Assembly (NCBI GenBank): GCA_020080175.1
Contig: JAGHQL010000091.1
Span: 39,570-103,569, forward strand
Source: Glutinoglossum americanum
Lineage: Eukaryota > Ascomycota > Geoglossomycetes > Geoglossales > Geoglossaceae
DNA length: 64,000 nucleotides
Direction of reading: 5' to 3'
A program made the position numbers and the translations under genes. The notes under the pieces were generated by a model. It was not told the DNA's origin and ran no database searches. It saw only the letters and a list, made by a program, of their open reading frames with translations. This document shows positions 44,672 to 55,897 of the stretch, piece after piece; the stretch's first letter is position 1; every line of letters starts with the position of its first letter.

Positions 44672-46564
44672 CTACACTAGCGGTGGCCGCCCAGCAGATC
44701 CACCCTCACTCCACAGCGTCAGCGCCTCCGTCGGTGTCGATATCTCGGTCGGCGTCGTGGTAGCCGATGACGTCGCAGCCGTGGTCGTCTCTGTCGCCGG
44801 GGATGGTACGACTTCGCCCGGGAAGGGCTTGCGGCCCCACACCACAAACCTGTTTCCCGTCTCTGGTCAGCAATTGACGGCAGTATCGTTTGAGGGACGA
44901 GGGGGACATGCGCTTTGTGATACGCGTGCACGGAGCGATCCCGGATAGCTCGTCGAACGGGTACGAGATATGCTTCTATCTCCTTCTGGTTCCACCCTAG
45001 AATGCGGTGGAAGGACGCTAACGTGAAAGCCTGAAGGCCATCCAGCCAGTTGAGTTCGCTGATCCTTCCGATATACTTATAATGCGGATCCTTGGGCCAC
45101 GGGTTCATGGGCATCTTGAACACTTCCTCGTGCACGTCCACGAACCCTGCTTCCAGGAACCAGCGTTTGAGCTTATTGGCTATACGCATGGGTTTACCAG
45201 CACGCATGGAGGCCTCGTCGCCGATTCGGGTCCAATCCAAGAAGGGCCAATCTGGGGGCATCGTTGCGTCGTCGCAATAGACCGTGGACATGATTTCCTG
45301 CGATGGGGAGAGAGAGTGGTTAGTTCGATGCGAATTCTGGGGGTGTTCCCGGGATTAGGGAGGGGCAGCGTACTTGGGATTCCATCCAACCGCCAGGCTT
45401 GGTGTAGTTGAAACCCTTTTTGATGACTTCAGCGAAGTTCCCGAAGCTTCCAAGTAGGAAGCGGGTGTGGATGTAGTCGAAGGTGTCGTGGGCGTAGAGC
45501 CAATCGTCTTCGTCTGCGTCGTCGATTACGAATTGGACGTTTGGGGGGACCCTGTGGGAGGCGATGGTATGTCAGCGGATCTCCGCCCTTTCGTTTGCCT
45601 GCTCGTCCAGTAGTTCTAGGGAAGCGGTGGAGGGATGGATTGTACTCACCAATCAGGTTGGATAGGGCTGAGATCTGTGCCGATAATCTAGAGAGGGAGG
45701 TTCATTTCTCAGATGCCTGACGAAACCCTCGATTCCCTTTTTACAGGATTGCTCACCTTGCTATCCGGAAACTCGTCCGCTGTCAGACACCCCTCAGTCA
45801 GCAATAACGCGAGAAGCAACGAGAATCGAAAATGCACCCACAGAGTTCAATTGGCCATTGTCCTGTTCCGGTGCCAATGTCCAATATCATCTTTGGGTCC
45901 ACCAGCGGCGCGAAGCGAAGCCTCCCTCCCAAGACATACTTCATGAGCTCGTGTTGTAGATCTAGACGTTCATTCTCGATCTGCATCAAAAACGCACACG
46001 CCATGGGTTTGTCTTAGCGAGAGAACATGGATGGTGGTATTTGGGGAGGGGTCGGGGGTGGTACGTGCCTCGTCGTTGGGGAAGTAGTATGCTATTGCTG
46101 GCCTGTCAGCCTTTGCGGTTGGACGTTGAGTCGCAGGGGTCAGGGACGCCTTACATCCTTCGCGGTATTTGTGGTACCGCCGACCATTCTCAAATATGTA
46201 ATTTGCGACGCTGGGCGACAGGGAGTAGTCAGACGGTCTGTAATGTCTGCCGCGTCAATGTTGTCCCTTGCCGCTTTCCGTTTCCGTCCTGGCAGTGAAC
46301 ATCGGGGTTTCCGCGGAGAAAGCGCAAAGGGAAACGAGTAAGCGGACTCACAGATCGGTGTCGAGGACGGTGTCTTCCGAGTCGGGTCGAGACTGGAAGG
46401 CGTTTAGAAGGTCAGCAGCGCATCCGTGTGACGGGTAAATGTGGTGAAGGCATGCGACTCACATCGGGGACGATATGTCGCTCTTGCACCTGCCTGGGGT
46501 TCACATTCGACGACGAGGATGCGCGATCCTCTTCATCCCGGATGCTGCTCGAACCTCCCAACAT
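44672..46564 (-). CDS. LaeA-like SAM-dependent methyltransferase
   Basis: Ten exons on the complement: 46564-46463, 46392-46352, 46210-46155, 46091-46069, 45980-45842, 45779-45757, 45687-45650, 45551-45374, 45297-44912 and 44849-44672; 387 aa. The N-terminus is Ser-rich, then TVLDTDL, FENGRRYHKYREGSYYFPNDE, ERLDLQHELMKYVL, SAM motif I [52 protein letters not shown] and KPGGWMESQEIMS. The end is HAYHKAFVVWGRKP with a Thr-rich tail. This motif order is that of fungal LaeA/Class I methyltransferases acting as nuclear regulators or modifying metabolites. Introns 4 (46068-45981) and 9 (44911-44850) use GC donors. Two exons are only 23 nt. Further 5' exons cannot be excluded because a CAG precedes the chosen ATG. 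Confidence 0.88.
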
Positions 46565-46975
46565 CTGAGATGCCCACAAAACAAAACGAAATAAAAAGAA
46601 ACAAACAAAAATAACAATAACGATGCACTGGGGCGGGTGTGGAGGTCGAAGTTACCAGCTCGTCGGTAATCGAGGAAGACGTTGGTTTGGGGATGAGGGA
46701 ACCATTGTGGTGGGAAATCTCGCGTGCTTATGTTCCCGAAGACAGGTATAAGGTTGAGGTGCGAGTGCGGCGATGAATGCATAAGCGTTGAAAATGGGGA
46801 GCATCAGCCAAGTGAAGCGCCCATTGGCTTGGCTCCCGGCGACTTTGTTGGAAACCGCAAGCAGGCTCGGGAGGAACATGAGGAGGGGAAGGAGAGCTGG
46901 GGAAAAGCCACCAACCACCGAAGACCAAAGCGAAAAAGAAAACATGACCGACAAGGGCAGATAAACTTCTTCATA

Positions 46976-47056
46976 GTAGGCATGTCCTGGTAGGCATGTC
47001 CTGGTAGGCATGCCCTGGTAGGCATGTCTCGGTGGGTATGTCTTGGTAGGCATGCT
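46976..47056 (+). repeat. ~15/16-nt tandem repeat (GGTAGGCATGTCCT-type), about 5 copies
   Basis: The unit TAGGCATGTCCTGG recurs at 15-nt spacing, with C/T variants in the later copies. Confidence 0.85.
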
Positions 47057-47462
47057 GGGTCCCACCCAGCCCCAGTCCCAGCAGAAGCGTATGAATAAAA
47101 ACGTGGGTTTCACGAGCACACCCTCACGCCAACACCCAAGACGAATGATAGCGTGCCCAACTAGACAAACCAACCTGCCTTCCCGGCGACATCCCGAAAC
47201 CGAGATCGGATCGAGAGAGCCTCAAAAACCGACGAAATTAGAAAATAAGGAACGGAGAAACCTTCCGGGCCAGACCAACGGGCGGCACGTCCCGCGCAAA
47301 GACGCAAACCGCAACATGCTCTCTGGAGCTAAGACGGGGGCGATCGAATTCGGAGTCCAGACCGCGTGCCAAGCGCGAAAAGCAAAAGAAAAAGGAAACA
47401 TCTCGACAAAGGAAAAAGCGTCTCGAGTGGAGTGACGGGAGAGAGGGAGAGAAAGGTGGTGG

Positions 47463-47512
47463 TGTGGAAGGTGGAAGGTGGAAGGTGGAAGGTGGGAAGG
47501 TGGAAGGTGCAA
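47463..47512 (+). repeat. GGTGGAA repeat
   Basis: GTGGAAG and GGTGGAA units recur seven or so times; purine-rich on the plus strand. Confidence 0.85.
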
Positions 47513-47709
47513 GTTGGTTTTGGCTTCCCAAGGTCCCAAGCGAAGCGAAACTTTGGGATTCGGGAGCCGGACCGTTGCAAGCGTGGGAGACACACAGGAA
47601 GGACACAGGCACACACACACACACACGCACACCCGCGTCGGCCGCACCCGTCGTACTTTTACGCGGATCGAGCGAGTGGTTTTGAGCCGAGCCTCGAGGG
47701 AATTAAAAG

Positions 47710-47885
47710 AGAAGAAAAGAGAGAGCGAGAGAGAGACGGTGAGAGAGAGAGAGAGAGAGGGAGAGAGAGGGAGAGAGAGAGGAAGAGAGGGAGAGAGGAA
47801 GTGAGACGGAGATGGGATGGAGATGAACAGGGAGGATGCGGGGGGTCCGGGGTGGGGAGGAGAAGAGAGAGAGAGAGAGAGTTTC
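47710..47885 (+). repeat. (GA)n purine tract
   Basis: Interrupted GAGAGA runs cover most of about 175 bp, giving strong strand purine bias. Confidence 0.85.
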
Positions 47886-48189
47886 GGGCAATGCCGAGCG
47901 ATGTTGGATTAAACTCTCGTTTCATTTCCTCTTCCTTTGGGGATTGTTTTCGACTTGATTTTTTATTTATTCATTTATTTATTTTTCCTTTGAGAAACAT
48001 GCCTCTGTCTGGCTCTGGCTCTGGCTCTGGCTCTGGCCTCTGGTCTCTGGTCTCGGGTGGCACACACGCGACGGGCGTCATGTTCCTGGCAACGCATCCG
48101 TCATCCACCACGCAACAAACTCTCGCTCGTTCCCGACCGACGGGGGTTGGGACGTGTGTGGGTGGGACGTGTGTGGGCCGACGTGGGAT

Positions 48190-48256
48190 GATTTTTATTT
48201 TCCTTTTTTTCTTTTTTTCTTTTTTTCTTTTCTTTTTTTTTTTTTTATATTTTTAT
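48190..48256 (+). repeat. T/C-rich pyrimidine tract
   Basis: Almost uninterrupted T with scattered C; the plus strand is pyrimidine only over long runs, opposite in bias to the GA tract 0.3 kb upstream. Confidence 0.85.
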
Positions 48257-48599
48257 TTCTCGCGTGGAACCCCCAAGAGACGGGGCCCAACGACGTGACG
48301 AGTTGCCGGCGCGCTACGTGGAGAAGAGTAGGTACAAGGTACAGTAGTAGGGTAGTAGTAGGGTAGCAGTAGGGTAGTAGGGTAGTAGGGTAGTAGGTAC
48401 TTGTGCGTATACGTGCGTGCGTGCGTGCGCGCACGCACGCGTCCATTCTACACATATATACTCTGTGCGTGAACCGTAGAGAGACGCACAAACGCACGGG
48501 GCAGCTCCTACATATTCCATGCGTCGCGCTGCCGCAGGCAGAACGCTGGCCCAGCCTTCGCGACTCTACGGGTTTCCTGCGACCCAGACGAATGGTTGC

Positions 48600-48638
48600 G
48601 GGTTTGGGGTTTGGGGTTTGGGGTTTGGGGTTTGGGGG
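48600..48638 (+). repeat. (TTTGGGG)n array, G-quadruplex-type
   Basis: Six G-runs of three to five bases, each separated by exactly TTT. It meets the simplest G-quadruplex pattern and resembles a short ciliate-type telomere repeat, not the usual fungal TTAGGG. Confidence 0.9.
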
Positions 48639-51600
48639 ATTTCCATCTGGCCGTGCATCGCGCGCACGGATGACGCCGCCCGCGCGAAGGAACGAAGGAA
48701 CGAGACCAGCGAGTTATCCGTCACCGCCGACGACGAACGCATGGCGCACGGCGGGCGTCTCCTCTTCTCTACCGTTTTGGCTTCCTCGTCTCTCTGGTTG
48801 GAGGAGAAAGGGTAAAAAAGGCATTTTCGTCGAGTGAGAGGACAGACGGCACTTGCGCGTACGTACGTGCCATCCTATACATTATACATGCGCACACACA
48901 CTGCAGCGTCTTGTCCCGCAGGACGCGGCCCCTGCTCGGGAAGGAGCGCCACTCCCGGACTTCTTTGAAAAACAGACGGAGATAAGAAAGCGGGAGGATG
49001 GTACCCACTGCACACCGCGCACCGCACCGCGCACCGTCCAGAGGACGCGCTGTGGATGTGTATGTGAGTAGTGCACTTGTGCATACATACGTACGGGGTG
49101 CCTTACACCGCAAGCAGCGTTGTACCTGCTCCCCGTTTCGAAACGACGCTGTCTTTTCTTTTCTTTTTCCTTTCTTTTTATTTCTTCCTGGGTCCAATTT
49201 CCCCTCCCGCCGCTCCACAGGAAGAGGGGGATGCGAATCCCGATAACCAGGACGCAGATCAGCGCCATATCGGGGATGGTTACCCGTAGGCTGTTTTAGA
49301 TTCGAGATCGCCGTCTACAACTAAGATTCTTGGGTCGGGATGATGCGGGCCCGAGCAGGGGGCGAAAAGATTCCGAAATTGCCCAGATGCGAGGATGGGA
49401 GGGAGTTGTGGGGATTGCGTGCGAGGTAGGCAAATTGGAAATTTAACGGCGGGAGGGGAAACGGATGGAACAATATCCTATTTGTCGTCCGGATGGTGGA
49501 AGAAGGAGAGGGATCGTTCCGGCTCACCGCATTTTTCCGTCGTTCGGGCCTTCCTGGAGCGAGTTGAAAAAAAAAAATGATGGTGAGCAAGGTAGTCTAA
49601 TAAGTATACCCTACGCGCTTTTTCTGACATGAAGAAGCGGGGTCGTGTCTAGCTGGGAATTAAATTGAAATAAAATGAACCCATGCGCCTCGCTGCTTGC
49701 TTGCCCACTGCTGCTGCCTGGTGGAACCGTAGCACCGCAGAGCCTGCCATCCGGAGCAGCTGTTGGCCGCGTAGAGAGTGACGGCTGCACGAAACTTACT
49801 GTCAACGCGCAAGCTTAACCAGAGGGGCTTGCGGGCGGATGGGATCTATCTCTTTTATGCATGTCTCAGGGGACCGGATGGGCGGGCGGGCGGTTGGCTT
49901 AGGGCGCCGCTCTCCGAGCTCATCAAGCCAGACCAGACCAGGCCGAACTGGACTAGTCCAACGAACCCGCAGAGTGGGTGGTTGACGGGGTGCTCTGGAT
50001 CGGGTGAGGCGGTATCCGAGCACAGCGGATAGGGAGGAGGGTTGGCTGGAGGGGGCTTTCCCCGTTTTCGTGAACGGAGCACGATCGTCCGTGTTCTGGG
50101 CTCTTGAGCGTGGATCGGGAGTGGATACAAAAGGGGTTTCGACGTGGGAATCTGCATGTTGCGTTTTAATTTTTCAGCTTGTTGACTGGTTTGGTTCGAG
50201 TCTTGCGTGGGCCGGGGTTGCCTTTGCCTTGCGATTCGTGGTGTCTGGGGATAAGGTGGTTGGATAAGGGGCGTTCTGGCTCTGAGGCTGCTGGAGAGTT
50301 CCGCCGGCCTAACTCGTTGGTGTGTATGGGAGTCTATCTGCTATTCACTTACCTTATTCCTTACGTGGCACCTTTCCGCGGTTGACTTCCAGTTGACGAT
50401 GCTCTCAGGGAAGACATCCTCCACCCTATTGACCTCCGGGACTGGGGAATTGAAACCACTACCTCTCCTTTCTCAGCCATATGTCTTACAGCTCTTCTCT
50501 CGGCCAACCTCACGTGACAGCATGCCCAGATGCCGGTTTTCATAGGAAGAAGACGGGTATCTACGGGTTACGGGTTGTAGTCTAGGGTGCCGAGCGGACT
50601 GGCTAGTGTGAACTTGTTGGGATAAATAACCCGTGACTGTCGGCGTTTTGTTTTACAAGGGGAGGGGAAATACGATACCCGGGAGGGGAAGGGGAGAGAG
50701 CCTACTTGGCTTCTAAACGGCTCCTCTACCCCACCCAAGCGCTACGACCCAAAGCTCGACCCCGAACCCCTTGGTACATGCAAGGAGTATCATCTCATCT
50801 ATTTCTTTTACCTTTATATGTCAGCTTGCTGCGTTTGTGTTTTTGGGGGTGATGGGATTTGCCTCGGAGGATAGGGTAAAGAAGGGGAGTGGCATAGTGA
50901 TCCAGTTGGGATTCATGAGATGGGGTAGATTTTGGTGGGCGTTTGGGGACAAGTGTCTAGTAATTCGACAGGTATGTACGATGGGTTCTTTAGAGCCAGT
51001 CGTGTCTCCTGCGATTCGGTTTGCCTACAGCTCCTCGATCTATCTGTGATCCCTGTTGCACGGCGGCGTGCTCGCCTTCCTGTCGATGTTGCTCGCAATG
51101 CTGAGCTTGGGCATCTAGGGTTTATTCCATCGGGCAAACCCCAAAGCTATGGGCGGATTTATCCGTCCATAGTTAGGATTCCTCCGCTGAGGAGCTTGCT
51201 CGTGGCGAATGATAGGGCGGGGTGTGCCGTTGGCTTGGCCGCAGAGCGCCTGAGGTATAACTACCCATCCAAACAGTTAATGTTACTGTACGCTTTGGAA
51301 AGCTAGAGGGTTGTGTGGAAAGGAGCGTAGGGAGGGAGAGAAGACTAACTTCGTACCTTGCCTATACTAGTATTCCAAGACACTACGATTGCACCCCGAC
51401 AGCCCCGTCTGAATCTCGAAACTGGTGCAGGGTTAGTCTCCCCGAGTTGTTAACTTATTTCTACATCGTTCGTCGAACGGTTCTCGAAAGGAAACCTCGA
51501 CACCCCGGCCTTCCCCTAGAAAAAGACCTTTCGCTTCTCTGTCTCGTGTCATCTCAAGGGGTGGGAAAGAGGAATCGCTTCTCTTTCGTTTCGATGGTTA

Positions 51601-52627
51601 CCGTGGTAGATGGGGCTGTCGGAGAAGCGGAAACGTCTAGGATTTTGTTTGCAAGTGAGGCGGATCGTATCCTTATATTTTTGGGCGGATTATGTCTAAT
51701 TTTATTCACATTCGCATGGTACGAGGAGACGGAATCCGATTTCTTTTTATCTTTTCCTATTTCGTTGGATGAGACGCTGACCGGAGAGCATTTAAAAGGC
51801 GTTCTCATCCCCTGGCTAATTACAAGCCAGGTTTCTAATGCAACTTCCCCACAAGACCACTCATTCATCGCTTCGGTGAATATCTTCCACCACTCAGTCA
51901 TCGCCACAGCTCTGGGTCCCGAGAACCCCTCCGGCGGGCGGAGCCAAGTGCTGCGGAAGCCACGATAGAGCTTAGGCGGTCCCGGGACCGCGGCGCCGGC
52001 GAGGAAAAGGTGCTAGCGGGGAATGGGTTGATGGAAGTGGTGGAACAGAGTGGGATTGTTGTTCGTTTTTGGGGCTGTCGTCTTTTGGTCGCTGGGATTT
52101 TTTCCCGTTGGAGTTGGGATTTTTGTTTTGGACCCGGGAGAGTGAGGGGAGAGAGCCCAACGCGGTGGATTGGGTTGGGTTGAGCGGTCTCTGTCCTACT
52201 TTTTTTTTTCTTTCGGGGGGCCTGCTTCTGTGCTCGCTTGCCGGCAGAAGGGTCGCAGATGGGATCCTGTATTCGAGAATAGGAAGGGCTAGATCTTACG
52301 CCCGACAACGACCAGCCCAAGCAAATTGCAACTGGGAATATGTGGGGTGATCCGAGACAGGAAAGGATTGTCTTTTCCATATGCCTATGCCCATCTCTTC
52401 TAGTTTGCATTCGTTCCCTTGGGCGGAACAAGAAGTACTGCCAGCATCAGATAGTCCGCACCACAGACGCATGGAAACTGCATAAATTCTGCATAAATTC
52501 TGCAAAACAGCTGGCAGCCTACAGAAAAGCACGCGACATGCACACGGGGGCGGCTTTTGATGAATGGTTCTTGTGCTCGTCTGGCTATCTCTATCCAGTC
52601 GGTTCGTGGCGGGGTTCGAGCAAAAGC

Positions 52628-52648
52628 CCGGGGGGGTTCATCCCCCCG
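52628..52648. other. GC-rich perfect hairpin
   Basis: CGGGGGG then a GTTCAT loop then CCCCCCG form a 7-bp all-GC stem. Nothing nearby shows it is a terminator or RNA gene. Confidence 0.5.
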
Positions 52649-55600
52649 TGTTGGCAGTTGGAGCGACAAACTGACTCAACTTGCGATAACTAGCTCAGCG
52701 TTCAACTTTGATACGGCCCTTTGCGAATCGCGGAAGCGGGAGCGAATGACGTGCAGTCCTCGATTGTCGTGTCTCGTCGTGTCGTCTCGTGTTAAATGGA
52801 TTTTTCTTTTTTCCAGCTTAAGGTTTTTGCGTAAAGACTTACCTACGGGAAGCACGACAGAGGCACAGGCACGGGATTCCCGAGCGATTGGCTGATGGCG
52901 CAAGGGCTGCGCGGGCACTAGCGGAGAGTTATGTGGGAGTGGATGGGGCCGTGGGACATGGTTTTGGCGTTGATGGGCGACGTTATCTAGCTGCGTTTCT
53001 TGGATGGAAGGGAATACGGTAAGATGCGTGTCGGGGGGGATGTGCATGCCAGAGTCGATTGATTTAGAGGAATGGCGAGCGGACTGGATTGGATTGGCTT
53101 GGATTGGATCGGATGGTGTGCACTCTACATGCAACAATATTCCACAGCCGACCGAGCGCCGGTCGTCCACGTACCCCGACGCAACTAACGCCCCCGGCGC
53201 CTTGGTTTTTGCCCTGACCGTTCTTTCCTTCCAGCTTCATGATCCCTCGATTAGATAATGGTAATTAGTCCGACGCGAGCGCGTGAGGGGGAGGAAGGTG
53301 GAGGATCAATAACGAGAACCGCCAAGTCCAGGAGAATGCTAAGTATATATCTACGGCAGAATAACGCCAGTTCCAGTTGGGATATTTCTGCAACCGAGGG
53401 CCTCGAGTGTACGTACTACACACGCATATGTATATGCTAGCTACCTGCAGTTGTCACAATGGCGTCCATCTGCTAACGCACGCTAAAGCACCCGTAAACC
53501 CTTCTATTGGTACTCTGACCCAAGGAAGAGAGCGGCGGAGGCTTGGACGAGTGGGATGCTAGGGAGGGAGCCCGGGCGATTTACGATTTCGCGGCCAAGT
53601 GAGTTCGTCAATGCTGGGCTAGTTAGGCAAAGCATAAGCCGTTTCCTAGTGTAAGATAGACTGCGTCAGTCTAGTCAGGATACCCAAGGGCGTACCACCC
53701 CAGTCTGGCCGTTGCCGCAACGTCGCATGGCTCTCGCCGCCTAGAGGGACGAAACTGAATAGGGAAATAAATTACAGATATACGAGGAGAAGGCGACTTT
53801 CTTTCCTTTTCCCGCGTATCTCGCGATCCGGGGTGGAGGTAGATTAACCAGATCCAGAGTTGCCAATTCGGGGGCCCCAAGCATCCCTCGTCCCGATTAG
53901 AAAACATTAATGGGTAAGCCGGATGGACGAATTTGCGGGCTAGTGCGGCAGCATAAGGCAAAGGAAGGGGAGTTGGCCTGAAATGGATGCAATTGCATGC
54001 TCGGGTAGCTTTGCTGCTGCTCTCTCGCCGCTGAATGCAACTGAGCGGATCGGGGAGGTGAGCTTGGAGAAAGCTAGAAAAAATAAGAACAGAAAATCTA
54101 AAAATCATTACTTGGCCCTTCCCATCTTTTTCGTAATCCTCGTGGGTATGCCCCGGCCAAGACGCCTACCGTTAAAGTTGTCATCAAACCAGTGCCCCTG
54201 ACGTCACTTTACTTGTGCAATCCGCAAACGGGACGAAAGCCTGGAACTCCGAACCATTCAGAATTGCCTACACGAAGCCTGAGAAAAAGGTGAGAGAGCA
54301 CCTGCCAGTCCGCGCCGTTGCTCTGCATGGCCAACATCGCCAAAACTCACATCGGATATCAGATTAAACCCGACGGAGTCTGTCGAGCTGGCGATGATCG
54401 CTTAGAGGGGACTGTAGATTGCTTTTATGAACGTAACCGGGGGGCGGTGGGAGACGGTGGAAAAAGGAAAAAAAAATGAAACGAGAATGCAGTGGTGGTG
54501 GGGCAAGGAAAATAAATGAATGAGACTGGGGTGATGAACCTGGGCTCGGGAAGTGTCTTACCTTTCCCCCGGGGTTGGCTGCGGGGGGTTGACGGTGTGG
54601 TTGCACTAGAATACATCCTACATGGGAGAGGGCCAGCCAGCCATTCTCGAAAACCCTGGAAACGCATTCCAGCTTCGGTAAATCACATCCCTTGATTTCT
54701 CCGGGAAGGATTCCATGGCGTAGTTCCTGATGTAGCCTCGTCCCCCGCTTTTCCCACGCGGTGTGGATATCGTTTCTATTCCCAGTGGGTGGTCACATCG
54801 TCTGACGCGTTTCTGCACGACGGAGCTCCACATCTTCTTCCTTACGAGACAGGAAACAGCGCTTGCGTTGCTGCAGGCGCGACACGATAGGCATGGATGG
54901 TGGGGGCATCTCGTGTTGTGCCGCTATAGCCGCTCATCGCCATTGGAACGGAGTGGTAGTGCCATCACCCGGACTCGGTGCGGGCACCGGAGGAGGCTTG
55001 GCTCAGCCGCAATCTTACATTGTCTCTATGTTATGAACTAGTGTAGGGGCTGCATAAGTTCTGATGGATCGTCCGTAGACTTGACTGCTCTTGAGCTAAA
55101 GATCGGGCAAGACCAGTGAGCACTTGGGGAACGCCGCAAGAAGCAATCTGCGGACGTGCAGCATTTTCGCCTTGCCGCTAGCGCGCATGAGAGTGGGTAT
55201 GGCGGTCGACAAGGAACTGTCAGTGTCAATAATGCGGGGTTGGGGGGCCTGGAGGATAGGCTTCTCGCGTTGGTCCTGTTTTTTCTTTCTCTTTGCTCAT
55301 CGCCCTTCGGGGCGGGAGGCGGAGACCCTAGCCAGCCTTCAGGCAAGGTCGGGGATATTGGTGTGCCCGGGTTTTACTGGATGTAACCCACGAGTCATGG
55401 CTGTTCACTGCAGGTTGGGGGGGTGGTGACAAGGGTGCCTGGCTGGCTGGAGATGGATGAGGGCTTATCAGGGTTCTGCAGGAGTCTTTTGGGAAAAAAA
55501 AAAAGGCTCTTTGCGGCACAGTTGGGGCATTGCATGGACTCAGTCCCATGTCAGGCGATACTAATTCTACTGTTCGTAGGTTTGCCACCCTGATGCTTTA

Positions 55601-55764
55601 GCTTGTTTGTGATATCGGCCTTTGTCTAGACTGACGCGTAGGTGACTAAATCCGCGCGGGGGCGGCCGTAGCCAAGTTGGCTGAAGGGTTTCTGGATTTG
55701 CTGATATCGATGATCCTGGTGTTTGGAGCCGGGGTGAGAGGGGGAGGGAGGGGAGGGAACGGTC

Positions 55765-55897
55765 TATAAGAACGCCGTGAACCCTCCTTGGTTTTTCCTC
55801 TCTCTCTCGACATCGTTCATCCCAGCACCAAACACCAGATTACGAAAGCTCAAACGCATCCGACAAAGACCCAAGACTTAGGACAGCAACATCAAAC
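55765..55897 (+). promoter_or_regulatory. TATA box and leader of the TauD-like gene
   Basis: TATAAG at 55765-55770 is followed by a pyrimidine run (TTTTTCCTCTCTCTCTC) and an A/C-rich leader up to AACATGG at the start codon, with A at -3. Confidence 0.6.

Larger units (their letters stand above)
46565..55897. other. 9.3-kb gene desert with dense simple repeats
   Basis: No supported gene. All long frames are either compositionally biased (Arg/Glu-rich across GA tracts, Ser/Pro-rich opposite) or lack any domain. It holds a 16-nt repeat (46976), GGAAGGT repeats (47463-47512), CA and GA microsatellites (47607-47885), CTGGCT repeats (48008-48037), a T/C tract (48190-48256), GTAGTAGG repeats (48344-48400), alternating GCGT/GCAC (48411-48440) and a TTTGGGG array (48600). 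Around 51.3-52.4 kb longer unassigned frames exist on both strands. It lies upstream of both the LaeA-like gene and the TauD-like gene and may hold their regulatory DNA or unannotated non-coding transcripts. Confidence 0.6.

Noticed and set aside
46005-46062. GT-AG alternative for LaeA-like intron 4 (donor GTACCA at 46064, acceptor CTAAG)
   Set aside because: It is in frame but inserts about a dozen extra residues (ending MACAFLMQ) between NDE and IENERLDLQH, where the family has none; the GC donor gives the uninterrupted motif. Transcript data could reverse this.
47366-48298. 310-aa open frame on the plus strand
   Set aside because: It runs through GGTGGAA, CA and GA repeats and a T tract; the product is a string of Arg/Glu and Phe/Ser caused by composition, with no domain.
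51315-51968. 217-aa plus-strand frame with a minus-strand 117-aa partner
   Set aside because: No recognisable family, splice partners or conserved motif; both strands are open over the same bases, as expected from chance in this desert.
51898-52431. 177-aa minus-strand frame rich in Arg/Pro/Ser
   Set aside because: Low-complexity, overlaps other frames, no domain; not called.
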